Shown here in pieces: positions 55,152 through 64,000 of a stretch of 64,000 nt of DNA. The translations under genes were made by a program, and so were the position numbers. This DNA comes from Pleurostoma richardsiae (taxonomy: Eukaryota > Ascomycota > Sordariomycetes > Calosphaeriales > Pleurostomataceae), in NCBI GenBank assembly GCA_030052745.1, contig JANBVO010000003.1:434001-498000 (forward strand). Reading direction: 5' to 3'. Under the pieces are notes generated by a model. That model made no database searches. It saw only the letters and a list, made by a program, of their open reading frames with translations, and had not been told where the DNA came from. The stretch's first letter is position 1. Every line of letters starts with the position of its first letter.

Positions 55152-56389
55152 ATGAGCGGCAGCACCACACCTTTTCCTACCATCCCCTGGACTGCATTAA
55201 GCCAGCCGGGGCGTCAGACATCCATGATGTATCAATAGTCTCCCATATATCTCTTCGCGCGCAATGCACTGCATGCATGGTATGCCAAACATGGCAATAA
55301 CCACACAAAACTCTCATTCTTACGATCCTTACGACATAGCATTTACCGGAAGTGGTCTTGGGTTTTTTTACTCGTCGTTTCTTCGTCTTGCTTGTCAAAC
55401 CAAAATATACTCACACCTGCATCTGCTGCAGCATACCAGGGCCCCTTGTTCGCGTCGGTGTAACTGATGTTGCAGGCGCGGCGAGAGACAGATGGCTCCT
55501 GCCTCCTCTTCAGAGAAAAAGTACGGGAAATCGGTGCTCGGCGAAGGAAAGACGGGCGGGCGGGCACGCGATATGAGGGAGGAAGAGGATATACATATAT
55601 ACCCCTGGCGGATTTTTTCGTCCTGTAATAGTAATAAATGGCAAGACCACTTGAAGCAGCACCTCGATTCCTCTTCTGTGCTTTGTGTGGATGTCAATGT
55701 GTCTGATTACTTCCACTTGCGTGTCCAGAGCCCATGGCGAAGCTTTCTTGACCGTCGGATAGCATAAACTAGTACCATGACCCAGTAGCACAATCTTACG
55801 GACGCACAGTGACAAAGAAGGACGCCTTGTTCATATTACGCCTCACTGAACTGTTGTGTCAAGCTTAACATGCCAAAGGCTTGCACATAACCCTTTATCC
55901 TCCTGCTCCAAGAGACAACGAGCTGGCCAAGCTGTATTTCGCCTCTCCTTCTCCCACTTCAGCAGGGCAAGGGACAGGACACTCTCCTCTCAGAAGTGGT
56001 GCGCCCTTTTCAGCTTTGGTTTGCAGAAAGATGTGGATTGTGTACGCAGAAGTGCACAATCCTCATCGCAATGGTAGCAGCAATCATGGATCCTGGTCAG
56101 CCCGGGGTGTTCTCAGGTGCATCGTGTGAACATCACGCCGTAAATTTCATTCCATAACTCATGAGAAGAAAAGTGCAGGACCTCAGCGCACCATAGCATG
56201 GGTATCCAAATCCAACATGCCACAAATCTGCCTTGATCATGACAAGAAAAGAAAGAAAAAAAAAAACTGAGGAAAGGCCTCCCTGATAAACCGGACCCCC
56301 TGATCCAGTCACACCACACACACCTCTGACCCCTGAAAGGAAACACCTTTCACCGGGTCTCCTCCCCGGTCCTACCCAAGGCCAGCGTC
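55152..56389. other. Intergenic between convergent genes
   Basis: 3' flanks of the GPI-anchored protein and the annexin-like gene. No gene seen; the frames present are short and lack motifs. Confidence 0.5.
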
Positions 56390-58774
56390 CTACCGCCTGA
56401 CCTCGATCCTCTGCACCTTGCGCACGTCGTCCGGCACCCGCGAGATGCACAGCTCGCAGCAGAAGGCGCCCCAGCCGCCCTTGTCGCCGGCGGCGCCGTC
56501 GCGCACCGCCTCCTGCATGTCGCGGCCGTAGCGCTCGCGGTAGGCGGCCTTGACGGCGGCCATGTGCGCCGCGTCCCAGTGGAAGCGCACCAGCCGCGAG
56601 GTCAGCAGCTCGCGGCGCAGCTCGTCGCGCTTGGAGGCGGTCAGGGCGTGGTGCACGAGCAGGGCGTCGCGCACGGGCCGGTTGATGACGCCGTTGAGGA
56701 TGTGGGCCAGGAGCTCGCCCTGTTTGGAGGAGTTAGTCAATCGGTTTGTCTGTGTGTAACTAGATACGGTTATAGAGAGAAGGGGGACAGAGGAGAAGTA
56801 TAGAGAGAGAATGCTTACGACGAGGTTCCCGCTCTTCTTGAGCGCGTCGCGCGCAAAGTTGCTCCGGTACGTGGCGTTGTACACCTTGAGCACCTCGCGC
56901 AGGTGCGAGTCGCTGCGCATGACCACGATGTTGATCATGGCGGTCTCGCCGCCACGCTCGGCCTTGACCGCCTTGCGCAGGGCCGTGACGTCCTCCTCGA
57001 CGAGGACGCGGTCGAGCGGGAGCGGCCGGCCCCGGGCGTCGACCTCGTCCATGCGCCGCTCCTCGAGCACCATCAGCACCGCCCGCTTGAACTTGTCCTC
57101 GCGCAGCTCCGTCTTCATGCACCGCGCCAGCGAGTTGTCGTACTTCTTATCACTAAAGGCGTCCTTGATGGCGCGCACCTCGTCGTTGGTCCGCCCCATC
57201 AGCGACTCGATCAGCAGCTCGCGCCGCGTCTTGTCGCCCTGGTACCAGAAGTTGGCCCAGTACGCCTCGCTCTCCCAGCGGCCCAGCGCCGTCGCGTAGC
57301 ACGCCTTCATGAGCGCCGGGTCCTCGTCCTTGAGCCGCGCCCGGATGTGCTTGGCCACGTTGACGCCCTTGCGGTCCGGCCCCGTCTTGACCAGCCGCTT
57401 GTACTCGGCCCGCAGGTCCATGACCTGCTCGTGCGTCAGCCCCGGCAGGATCTCGATCAGCGGCTCCGTCTGCGGGGCGCGGTCGCCCTTGAGGGCCTTG
57501 GCGATGCGCGCAGCGTCGTCGACCGGGTCGGAGAAGCGCGCCCGCCGGGAGCGCCGCTTGCTGCTGCCGCCGCCGCGCTCGTCGTCCGACCCGATGGGCG
57601 AGACGTCCATGACCTGCGGGAGGCCGTCGGGCCCGTGGGACGCCAGCAGGAGCGGGGAGGGCATGGGGGACATGGACTGGTAGGTGCCGTGGTAGGACTC
57701 GAGCAGCGGCGAGGCGGGCGCGGACGACAGGCTGCCGGAGTGCTGGTGGCCGGTGTTGACGGTGAGCGAGGACATGCGCGCGACGGGCGGCTGCGGCGAG
57801 GAGCTGCGCTTCATGGCGCTGCGGAGGCCGCCGCCGGAAGAGCCGGGCTCGACGGTCACGACGCCGCTGGAGGAGCCGCGGGGGTCGGCCGAGAGCGAGT
57901 CCCGGTAGTACTTCTTGGAGGTGGAGGGCGAGGTCGAGTACTGCGGGCCCGGGCTGGGGGCGCGTGCCGAGCCCGACGCCCGCGGGTCGAGGGGGTCCTG
58001 GGCGTAGCGCGAGGGCTCGGGCTTGGAGTAGGCGTACTCCTTCTCGGGCTTGGCGTACTCCCACTGCTTGGGCTGGGAGTAGGCGTAGGAGGCGGGCGGC
58101 GACTCGGCGCGAGAGTACCTGCTGCTACCGCCACCACCGCCCGGGGGTGAGTGCCTGCCGCCGCTGTTGCTGCCGTAGGCCAGATCCTCATCATACCGGT
58201 CACGGTCACGGCCCTTGCGGTCGTCGGCGTCCGGGCCGGCGGTCATGAAGCGGAAGGCGTCCGACTCCTTGATCTTCTGGGCGTACTTCTGCGGGAGGTA
58301 CGCCTCGGCCGCGAAGCCTGTGTTGCTGGCCCTCTTGTCGCGCCTCTCGCGGTCCGAGTCCCGGTCGCGGTCCGAGTTCCTGTCCCGGTCTGAGTTGCGA
58401 TCGCGGTCCGAGTTGCGGTCACGGTCACGGTCGCGGTCGCGGTCAGATGCCCGCTCCTTCTCGTAGCGGTACTCCTTCTCGCGCCGGGAGTCGCCGCCGT
58501 ACCGCACGCGGACCTCATCCTCGCCGGCGCTGCCGAGGTCGGCGCGCGAGCGCCGGTAGTAGGAGTCCTGGGTGGGCGAGGGCGGCGGGCGGTAGGAGGA
58601 GGTGCGGCGGTCGTCGTAGTCGTATGCCGCCTCCCTGGGCCGCTCCCGGTCGGCGCGGTCGTAGGGGTCGGTGTCGATCACGGTGGGGCCGCGGCTGCGG
58701 TCGCGCTCCCTGTCGCGGCCGCCCGGCGAGCGGGAGCGGCCCCGGCGGCGGTCGTCGTCGACCTGGAGGGACAT
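56390..58774 (-). CDS. Annexin-like protein (fungal ANXC4 type)
   Basis: Annexin-fold protein with a long disordered N-terminus. Exons 56819-58774 and 56390-56719, intron 99 nt (GTAAGC..ACAG), 761 residues. I placed the start at ATG 58774 (MSLQVDDDRRRGRS), since an upstream in-frame extension begins with TTG. Residues 1-400 are Arg/Asp/Ser/Tyr-rich, with RD and RNSDRD repeats. Annexin repeats follow: LPGLTHEQVMDLRAEYKRL, SLMGRTNDEVRAIKDAFSD, SLARCMKTELREDKFKRAVL, ELLAHILNGVINRPVRDALL and LVRFHWDAAHMAAVKAAYRE. The GxGT calcium-binding signature of classical annexins is absent from what I can read, so it may not bind calcium. The family identity comes from memory of Aspergillus ANXC4-type annexin-like proteins. 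Confidence 0.85.
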   Translation of the reverse strand: MSLQVDDDRRRGRSRSPGGRDRERDRSRGPTVIDTDPYDRADRERPREAAYDYDDRRTSSYRPPPSPTQDSYYRRSRADLGSAGEDEVRVRYGGDSRREKEYRYEKERASDRDRDRDRDRNSDRDRNSDRDRNSDRDRDSDRERRDKRASNTGFAAEAYLPQKYAQKIKESDAFRFMTAGPDADDRKGRDRDRYDEDLAYGSNSGGRHSPPGGGGGSSRYSRAESPPASYAYSQPKQWEYAKPEKEYAYSKPEPSRYAQDPLDPRASGSARAPSPGPQYSTSPSTSKKYYRDSLSADPRGSSSGVVTVEPGSSGGGLRSAMKRSSSPQPPVARMSSLTVNTGHQHSGSLSSAPASPLLESYHGTYQSMSPMPSPLLLASHGPDGLPQVMDVSPIGSDDERGGGSSKRRSRRARFSDPVDDAARIAKALKGDRAPQTEPLIEILPGLTHEQVMDLRAEYKRLVKTGPDRKGVNVAKHIRARLKDEDPALMKACYATALGRWESEAYWANFWYQGDKTRRELLIESLMGRTNDEVRAIKDAFSDKKYDNSLARCMKTELREDKFKRAVLMVLEERRMDEVDARGRPLPLDRVLVEEDVTALRKAVKAERGGETAMINIVVMRSDSHLREVLKVYNATYRSNFARDALKKSGNLVVSILSLYFSSVPLLSITVSSYTQTNRLTNSSKQGELLAHILNGVINRPVRDALLVHHALTASKRDELRRELLTSRLVRFHWDAAHMAAVKAAYRERYGRDMQEAVRDGAAGDKGGWGAFCCELCISRVPDDVRKVQRIEVRR
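58345..58445. repeat. 18-bp tandem repeat in the annexin-like gene encoding RNSDRD
   Basis: Several copies of an 18-bp unit (on the minus strand encoding R-N-S-D-R-D variants) with RD-only units around it. Lies within the disordered N-terminus. Expansion or contraction would keep frame. Confidence 0.75.
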
Positions 58775-59284
58775 GTTGGGGTTCTTGGGTGGGATCGTCC
58801 GCGTCAGGCTGTCCAATTGGGAGGCTGTCGGGCGAACCGCGTAAGCTCAGACAGCGCTTCTCAGCCTCACCACCAAAAAGCTGCTGCTTGCTGCAGGACA
58901 AGAGTGCGGCACCGGCAACAGGCTATTTAAAGCACTCTCAGGGCGGTTGTGCCCACGCGATGCAACGTCCTTTGCTCGCCGCCGAGACAAAGTGCTGCTT
59001 TGTCGGAGAGCGAAGAGACGAGAGAAAGACGTGTAAGACGGGGATTTGTGAGGAAGCAGAGAAGGCAGAGACAGGAGCGCCCGGGGAAGAAAGAGGAGCA
59101 GATGAAGATTAGAGGAGGAGGAGGGGCATTTCCCTGGGCTGAAGCTGTTTTGTTTCAGGGGCCCGCGTGCATAAGGCCCTGCGCCCCGCCCACCCCTCCT
59201 CGTTGTCGATCGATGCCAGGGAGGGAGGAGGGCCACTGGCGTATGGGCCGGGGGGCCCTAGAGCGGTCGGCGCCGGCACAGCCG

Positions 59285-59308
59285 CAGCAGCAGCAGCAGC
59301 AGCAGCAG
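59285..59308. repeat. (CAG)8 trinucleotide repeat
   Basis: Eight perfect CAG units, in the spacer upstream of the annexin-like gene. Not inside a recognised coding region. Confidence 0.95.
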
Positions 59309-60086
59309 CTTTTCGGGGCGGCTAGTCTTCGACTTTGCGTCACTCCGTGCCTAGGGCTCGTACTGTGCTCCGTAGATGGTTGCCGTTGGACAGCGAACGT
59401 CCGCCTGGAGGATCATCTCGAGTCTTCGTAAATGGCGCCAGTGTGTCTCGAGGGCGAACGGTGCCACCACGCGACCGGTGACTCGCCCGAGACCGAGACA
59501 AACACACAAGTTACAAATCACTGCGAAGTTACAACAAACAAAAAGTTACCCTTTCGCCCTCTTTCTGTGACGGGCGGCGGCGTGGCGCCAACTAGCGGTG
59601 GGCGCTCTGGGCGTGTTTTGGGGGCCGAGAGGTTGTTGGATGGCTCATGGCCCATGGCTGATGGCTGTCAGCTCACACGGCAGAGCTCAGACCGCCGCCG
59701 ATGATGATCTGTCAGGTTTCTTCATTTCTCCGTCTCACAAGCTTATTATTGCCGCCCGCCGCCGCCTCAGTCGGCGAACACCTCTCATCCTCACGGCCAG
59801 GGAGGTTCCTGTAAGTAATTGCGTGACATACTGTGTTTAAGTACCAGCAGCTTGCATTGGAAGAAGATCCACTACTGTGGCAGTTCATGCAGAAACGAAG
59901 AACACCAGTCTTGGTTCTTCGTTTTTTTCGCTGGGGATCTTCCTCTCCTCCACAATCGGCGTCTCCGGGGTTTTATGGGTCCGCGTCGGCACGTCTGCGG
60001 GGGCACGCGGTCACGGCCCTTGACTGAGCCTCATCCCCAACAAGAGACTACTGCACCGGAGTGCTGCGCAGCTGGGACTTGGCGTC

Positions 60087-60557
60087 ATGGCCGCCTTGTT
60101 TTGCCTAACAAACCAAGGAGGCGGAGACCACCGATATCTCCCGATCGCTGCTTTCCAAGATCTTGGAGCCGTGCGGCTCTGCCCAGATGATCTCTACCTG
60201 TTCATCGTGTCCAGTCGAAAGTTACAAACGGCCTCGGTATCCGACCGGACTACTCCCGAGATCCCTTTCGGACATGGACTAACGATGGGAGCACGGCTTC
60301 ACTCGATGCTTGATATTCTCGGACATGCGCACGCCGATTCCCTTGAAATGGTAGGCAAGGATGTTGATCTCCTAGCTGAGTATCTCAAGCGGCGATGCCC
60401 TCCGTTCACAAGACCATGCAAGTATACACTGCTTCTATCTCGTGTTCTTCGCCCACGTTGGCCCTTGTGGGACTTCAGATTCAAGTCACCGCAGCTTATG
60501 CTCGCCCTGGCCTCGCCTCAACATGCCCGGCGTGTTGCAGACCCGTCTGACATGTAA
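60087..60557 (+). CDS. Possible orphan ORF, 156 residues
   Basis: Open frame from ATG 60087 in a good context (gtcATGGCC). No domain recognised; no signal peptide. The middle (HSMLDILGHAHADSLEMVGK) looks protein-like and the end (PRWPLWDFRF) has aromatic residues. Could be a real lineage-specific gene or chance. Confidence 0.25.
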   Translation: MAALFCLTNQGGGDHRYLPIAAFQDLGAVRLCPDDLYLFIVSSRKLQTASVSDRTTPEIPFGHGLTMGARLHSMLDILGHAHADSLEMVGKDVDLLAEYLKRRCPPFTRPCKYTLLLSRVLRPRWPLWDFRFKSPQLMLALASPQHARRVADPSDM

Positions 60558-61459
60558 CTATCCTGCAAACACATCCGAATCCAAGGCGACTTCTCGGTGT
60601 CGCAAGCGTGACTGTAAGCCTCTTTTCTTGCTTCGGCCCTTCTCCGTGTGCCGACATGGCCCCATGGACGGTGAGATGGGCGTCCTCGGCCGATGGTTGC
60701 CGCGGCTGAGGCGGTGTCGACACGGCCCAGATCGGTTCAGAAACGGCGAAAGAAGGCTCCAAGGCAAATCAGCCCATGACGTGGCGAGCAACAATGGCAT
60801 GACTCCTCGCAGACACTCCTTCATAGAAAAGCCTCTCAGGAGCCTCGCCTACGCCATCTGGGACTATGTGATTGCGAAGCACACCGAGAACAGCCGTGAG
60901 TGCCCTAGCGAAGCAAACGACTTTGCCGGTTCGAGAGTCTGATCATGGAGGAAAGAGGATGCAGGAACTGATCCATCGTGCCGTGGCTCGAAATGCCGGG
61001 CACAAACGAGCCCCAAATTCGGCAGGCAAACGCTTTTTAAACGACCGCGAGGCGAATTCACGAGTGTCTTCTCGCTCTATTAAGTGATTCATCTGTGACG
61101 CGTGAATTGATGGAGCGTACGGCACCCCCTGCGGCTCTACCGCCACTCATTGTACCACCTCCTTTTCGTTCAAGTTGGCTTCTTCGCCTTCCGTGAGCTT
61201 TCCCTCTCACAAGGTACACGAGGTACAACGCCGAGAGACGCGAAGGGTCTCGACGACGAGTCGCAATTAAAGACAGGAAAAAAATGAGAGCATCGCTCAC
61301 GCCTTGTAGCGTGTCAGACCAGATGCCCATCACACCGTAGAGAACCTCTCCCAAACGCCGTTTCGCTATCGTCTTTTTTCAAACGCCATACCTAAAACAT
61401 GCCGCACCATATTGAGGAAGTCATCCAACACAGACCCGTGCACACAACATCCGCAGATG

Positions 61460-62498
61460 CTATAACCTTCCCTCTTCTTTTTCCTGGACCACCTCGGGGA
61501 GCTCATCCCCAGCCGTGACACTCAGCCGCCCGGAATTTGTGGGCGTCTCGTCTTCCTCCAGCCGGATGGCGCCCCGTCGCTTCCACCACGTCTTCGGTGT
61601 CGCGCTGCGAATCCTAACGCTGTTAGAGGTCGAGGTCCAGACTTGGTCGCCATTGTGACCAAGAGAAAAAGGCAATAAGGAGGGAAGATAATCACCTGCT
61701 ACACATCATCCCCCACGCCTCCACGACAACGATAACCACCAGAAACGTCACCGCCAGCCCCACGACCAGCACGTCCCTGCTCGGCCCCCGCGACATGTGG
61801 GCCCGGTAGCAGTCCGGCGCTGCTGTTGCTGCTGCCTCCGCCGGCGCCGCCGGCCTCCTCTGGCCGCGCGAGATCTCCAGCTCCACGACGGCGGCTGCCA
61901 GGACCGCGGCCTCGCTAGCTGCCTCCTCCACGTCCTTCCCCGCCGGACTGCTGCTGCCGCTGCTAGTGCTGCTGCTGATCACCACCACCTGCGCCGACGA
62001 AGAGAACCCCTGCGGCGCCACTCCCTCCCTCCCACCAGTGCCACCGCCGCCGCCGCCTGTCCGACCACTGCTGCTGCTGGGCCCCGCCATCCCCGCCAGC
62101 GCAAGTAGGTACGTCGATTGCACCGGCCGCGGCGACGCGAGCACCACGGCCGGCGGCACCGCGGGGCTGGGCGACAGCGGGCTGTTGTCGATGGGCACGC
62201 GGGCGAGGCGCAGCCGCAGCAGGCGGCGGAGGGCCCCGCTACTGCCCCGGCCGTCCCCCACTTCCTCGAGGAGGTCGTCCTCCTCTAGATCGTCGTCATC
62301 GTCGGCGAGGAGCCGGTCGTCGGCGCGGGAGCTGGCGGGGATGCTGCCGATGACGGAGGGCGGGCCGAGGGAGGTGGGAGGTGTGGCGGGCCGGGGGTCG
62401 GCGTCGATGCTGTCGACGTCGAAGATAGGGAGGGGGGAGACGGGGGCGGCGAGGCCCAGGGAGGGGAGGATTGTGAGGAGGAGGGTTGTGGATTTCAT
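61460..62498 (-). CDS. Single-pass membrane protein with signal peptide, Ser/Gly-rich ectodomain and cytosolic tail (function unknown)
   Basis: Exons (minus) 61696-62498 and 61460-61613 give 318 residues; intron 82 nt (donor GTGATT, acceptor TTAG) keeps frame. The signal peptide is MKSTTLLLTILPSLGLA. The ectodomain (18-240) is low-complexity: an acidic run LLADDDDDLEEDDLLEE, poly-Ser and Gly-rich stretches, and Ala-rich repeats coded by GCT/CTG trinucleotides. One transmembrane helix, VLVVGLAVTFLVVIVVVEAW, follows at ~245-264. The tail (RIRSATPKTWWKRRGAIRLEEDE) is basic then acidic. The basic residues just after the helix and the conserved-looking tail favour a real protein. I recall similar tails in fungal membrane proteins of unknown function. 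A long T-A run (TATATATAT, about 62829-62837) could be its TATA box, 330 bp upstream. Confidence 0.78.
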
Positions 62499-64000
62499 GG
62501 TTGAAGGGGAAGGTTATGCGGTCGTGGGAAGTGCAAGAGGGGGCGTTTTCGGAGGGGATGAAGGGCCTTGTTGCCCGTCGGGATTCCCTCCAGCTTTCTC
62601 AGTATCGCGTGCGTTACAGTCAAGTTGTCGGTTGATGTCCCTCCTCTTCTTGTGGTGTAAATAATAGACTCGAGAATTCCCCGGGGAAGAAAACTGGCGA
62701 AGACGACGATTGGGATGCGCCGTCCGTCTTTCTTTCAACGGACAATAGAGTTTCGATTTGCCGAGCTCTGTCGTTCGCCCTTTCCAAAGAAAAGCCCGCA
62801 AATCGCCCTTTGTCGGCTATTCCGCAGTATATATATGTTTGAACGCCAGTCTGGAATGTTGGAGCGCAGGGGTTTGCTCAATTGGATGACTGGCGCGGGA
62901 GAGGGATGCCGCAGCACGGCAAATATCCCCCGTAGTTCGGTGGAATCTGGGTTTATGATCGGGGTGCGTGCAATATGCGATATGCAATATGGAAACAAGG
63001 GCTGGGATAAAAAGAAGGGTCCCTTCGCGTTTTGCCCTCTCTCTCTGGTAAATTGACAGATTGATGTGGGGGAGGAATGTCTCGTATGAGTCTCGACGCA
63101 ACTCTAGTGAGGATGACTGAGACGCGGCTGGTGTCAAGGGCTGAAGCAACCAAGTGACAGGCGGAAAGGAGAGGAAGGAGAGACGAGACGACAGCAACAC
63201 ACGGTGTGAGGAGGGCACGAGGGACACACGGCGTCTAATATGAACGCGCGCATACGAGGTTGAGAGAGGGAGGAAGCGAGAGAGGGTGTGGCGGGCGCCG
63301 GCACGCATCCCATTTTAGGTTTTTGTTATCATTGGGAATGGGGATGGGCACGGCATAATGAGGCCTCTCTCTGTCTCTCCCCTGCTCCCCTGCTCCCTTC
63401 TGGCGCTACCAGCACCCACCAGCACCCACCAGCACGAGCTGCAGCGAACCCTCGTCGCTGCTGGAGCCCACGTTTCCGGCAATCATCGCCCAAGGGAAGA
63501 AGAGCCGATCTAACCAGCAAGGGGGGTGCCCCCCTTTCCCGCCTTACTAACGAGATACTGCGTAGATCATGCACTGCTACCGCTTGGGAGGTGCTGCTTT
63601 GGGAAGAGCAGATTCTGGCACCAGGCATTTAGAGTGTCTAGTGCCCGGATGCTTGCCCGTTAGTTACGAGGTGGAGACTTTCACAGGAGGATTCGGTCCA
63701 GACTCGTCCAGTCCGCAGGTGAACCAACACAATCCAACCCAAACCTCCATAGGTCGGTCGATTAAGGGACCACCAGCCTTAGGATGGCAGACGTGCCCGC
63801 CTATCAGACACTGCTAGCTACTCTGAGTAGTTGGTAGTGCCTGTCTGAGTCTCTCTAATGCGCCCCTCATTCTCTTCACCACCGCCGTCATGTCAGTCGT
63901 GCCAGTCGTGCCAGTCAGTCAATCGTGTCAGTCATGTCTTTTTCTGGCCGAGGGAGGAGGAGGCATGGCGTCTTCCTTCGCCGAGATGATGCCAGGAACC
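62499..64000. other. Right-end region: promoter of the membrane protein, then no recognised gene
   Basis: 62499-62900 should hold the promoter of the minus-strand membrane protein. From 62900 to the edge I see no gene. Short simple repeats occur: CAGCACCCAC three times around 63411-63432 and CAGTCGTGC-type repeats at 63890-63940. The gene next to the right edge lies outside the window. Confidence 0.5.

Larger units (their letters stand above)
58775..61459. other. Intergenic, with a CAG repeat and an uncertain ORF
   Basis: 2.7 kb without a convincing gene. It holds the annexin-like gene's promoter on its left. A (CAG)8 run lies at 59285-59308 and a 156-codon ORF at 60087-60557, both listed separately. 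Confidence 0.45.

Noticed and set aside
56903-58150. 415-codon plus-strand frame antisense to the annexin-like gene
   Set aside because: Arg/Gly/Leu-rich reading with no domain; shadow of the high-GC annexin-like exon.
63400-63940. Short direct repeats (CAGCACCCAC and CAGTCGTGC types) near the right edge, considered as a CRISPR-like array
   Set aside because: No regular spacers and repeat units are under 12 bp; these are simple repeats in a eukaryotic genome.

Overview
The window is nuclear DNA of a filamentous ascomycete (Pezizomycotina, most likely a Sordariomycete). Genes are intron-poor. Introns are mostly 47-126 nt with GTRNGT-type donors, CTRAY branch sites and YAG acceptors. The families seen are typical of such fungi: Zn(II)2Cys6 regulators, an NmrA-like protein, a Vms1 homologue, an annexin-like protein and a Thr-rich GPI-anchored wall protein. 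I find no bacterial operons, CRISPR, rDNA, intact transposon or intact tRNA. About 21 genes are well supported, roughly one per 3 kb. All exon joins were made by eye from frame, donor and acceptor.

Layout. 1-17 kb: a PL4 rhamnogalacturonan lyase cut by the left edge (-), the palmitoyltransferase ERF2 (-), a small mitochondrial membrane protein (+), the iron-sulfur assembly factor ISD11 (+), a conserved acidic protein of unknown function (+), PAPS reductase (-) and phosphoserine phosphatase (+). The last two diverge from a 2.4-kb gap and feed the two branches of cysteine synthesis. 19-31 kb: a ten-exon Zn2Cys6 regulator (+), the NC2-beta/Dr1 corepressor subunit (-), a short-chain dehydrogenase (-), a protein with a duplicated Trp-rich motif (-) and a kinase with a degenerate FHA region (+).

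31-45 kb: a decayed or complex minus-strand gene with a 12-bp minisatellite, then an NmrA-like oxidoreductase (-), a Zn2Cys6/Fungal_trans_2 regulator (-) and an FAD (DAO-family) oxidoreductase (+). The last two are divergent over a 413-bp promoter and look like a small regulated metabolic module. Next come a ferric/NADPH oxidase-type reductase with a large disordered insertion (+) and an orphan gene whose reading frame is broken by a TAG (+). 45-64 kb: the ribosome-rescue hydrolase VMS1 (+), a 5.5-kb stretch without a convincing gene, a GPI-anchored protein with a divergent CFEM-like domain (+), an annexin-like protein with an Arg/Asp/Ser-rich N-terminus (-) and a single-pass secretory-pathway membrane protein (-).

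Most of the window is ordinary chromosomal housekeeping sequence. The parts most worth a second look are the regulator/oxidoreductase/NmrA module, the duplicated Trp-motif protein, the broken genes at 31.3-32.1 kb and 43.6-44.8 kb, the CFEM-like wall protein that lacks a cysteine, and the long gene-free interval at 47.6-53.1 kb. I did not find a clearly new multi-gene system.
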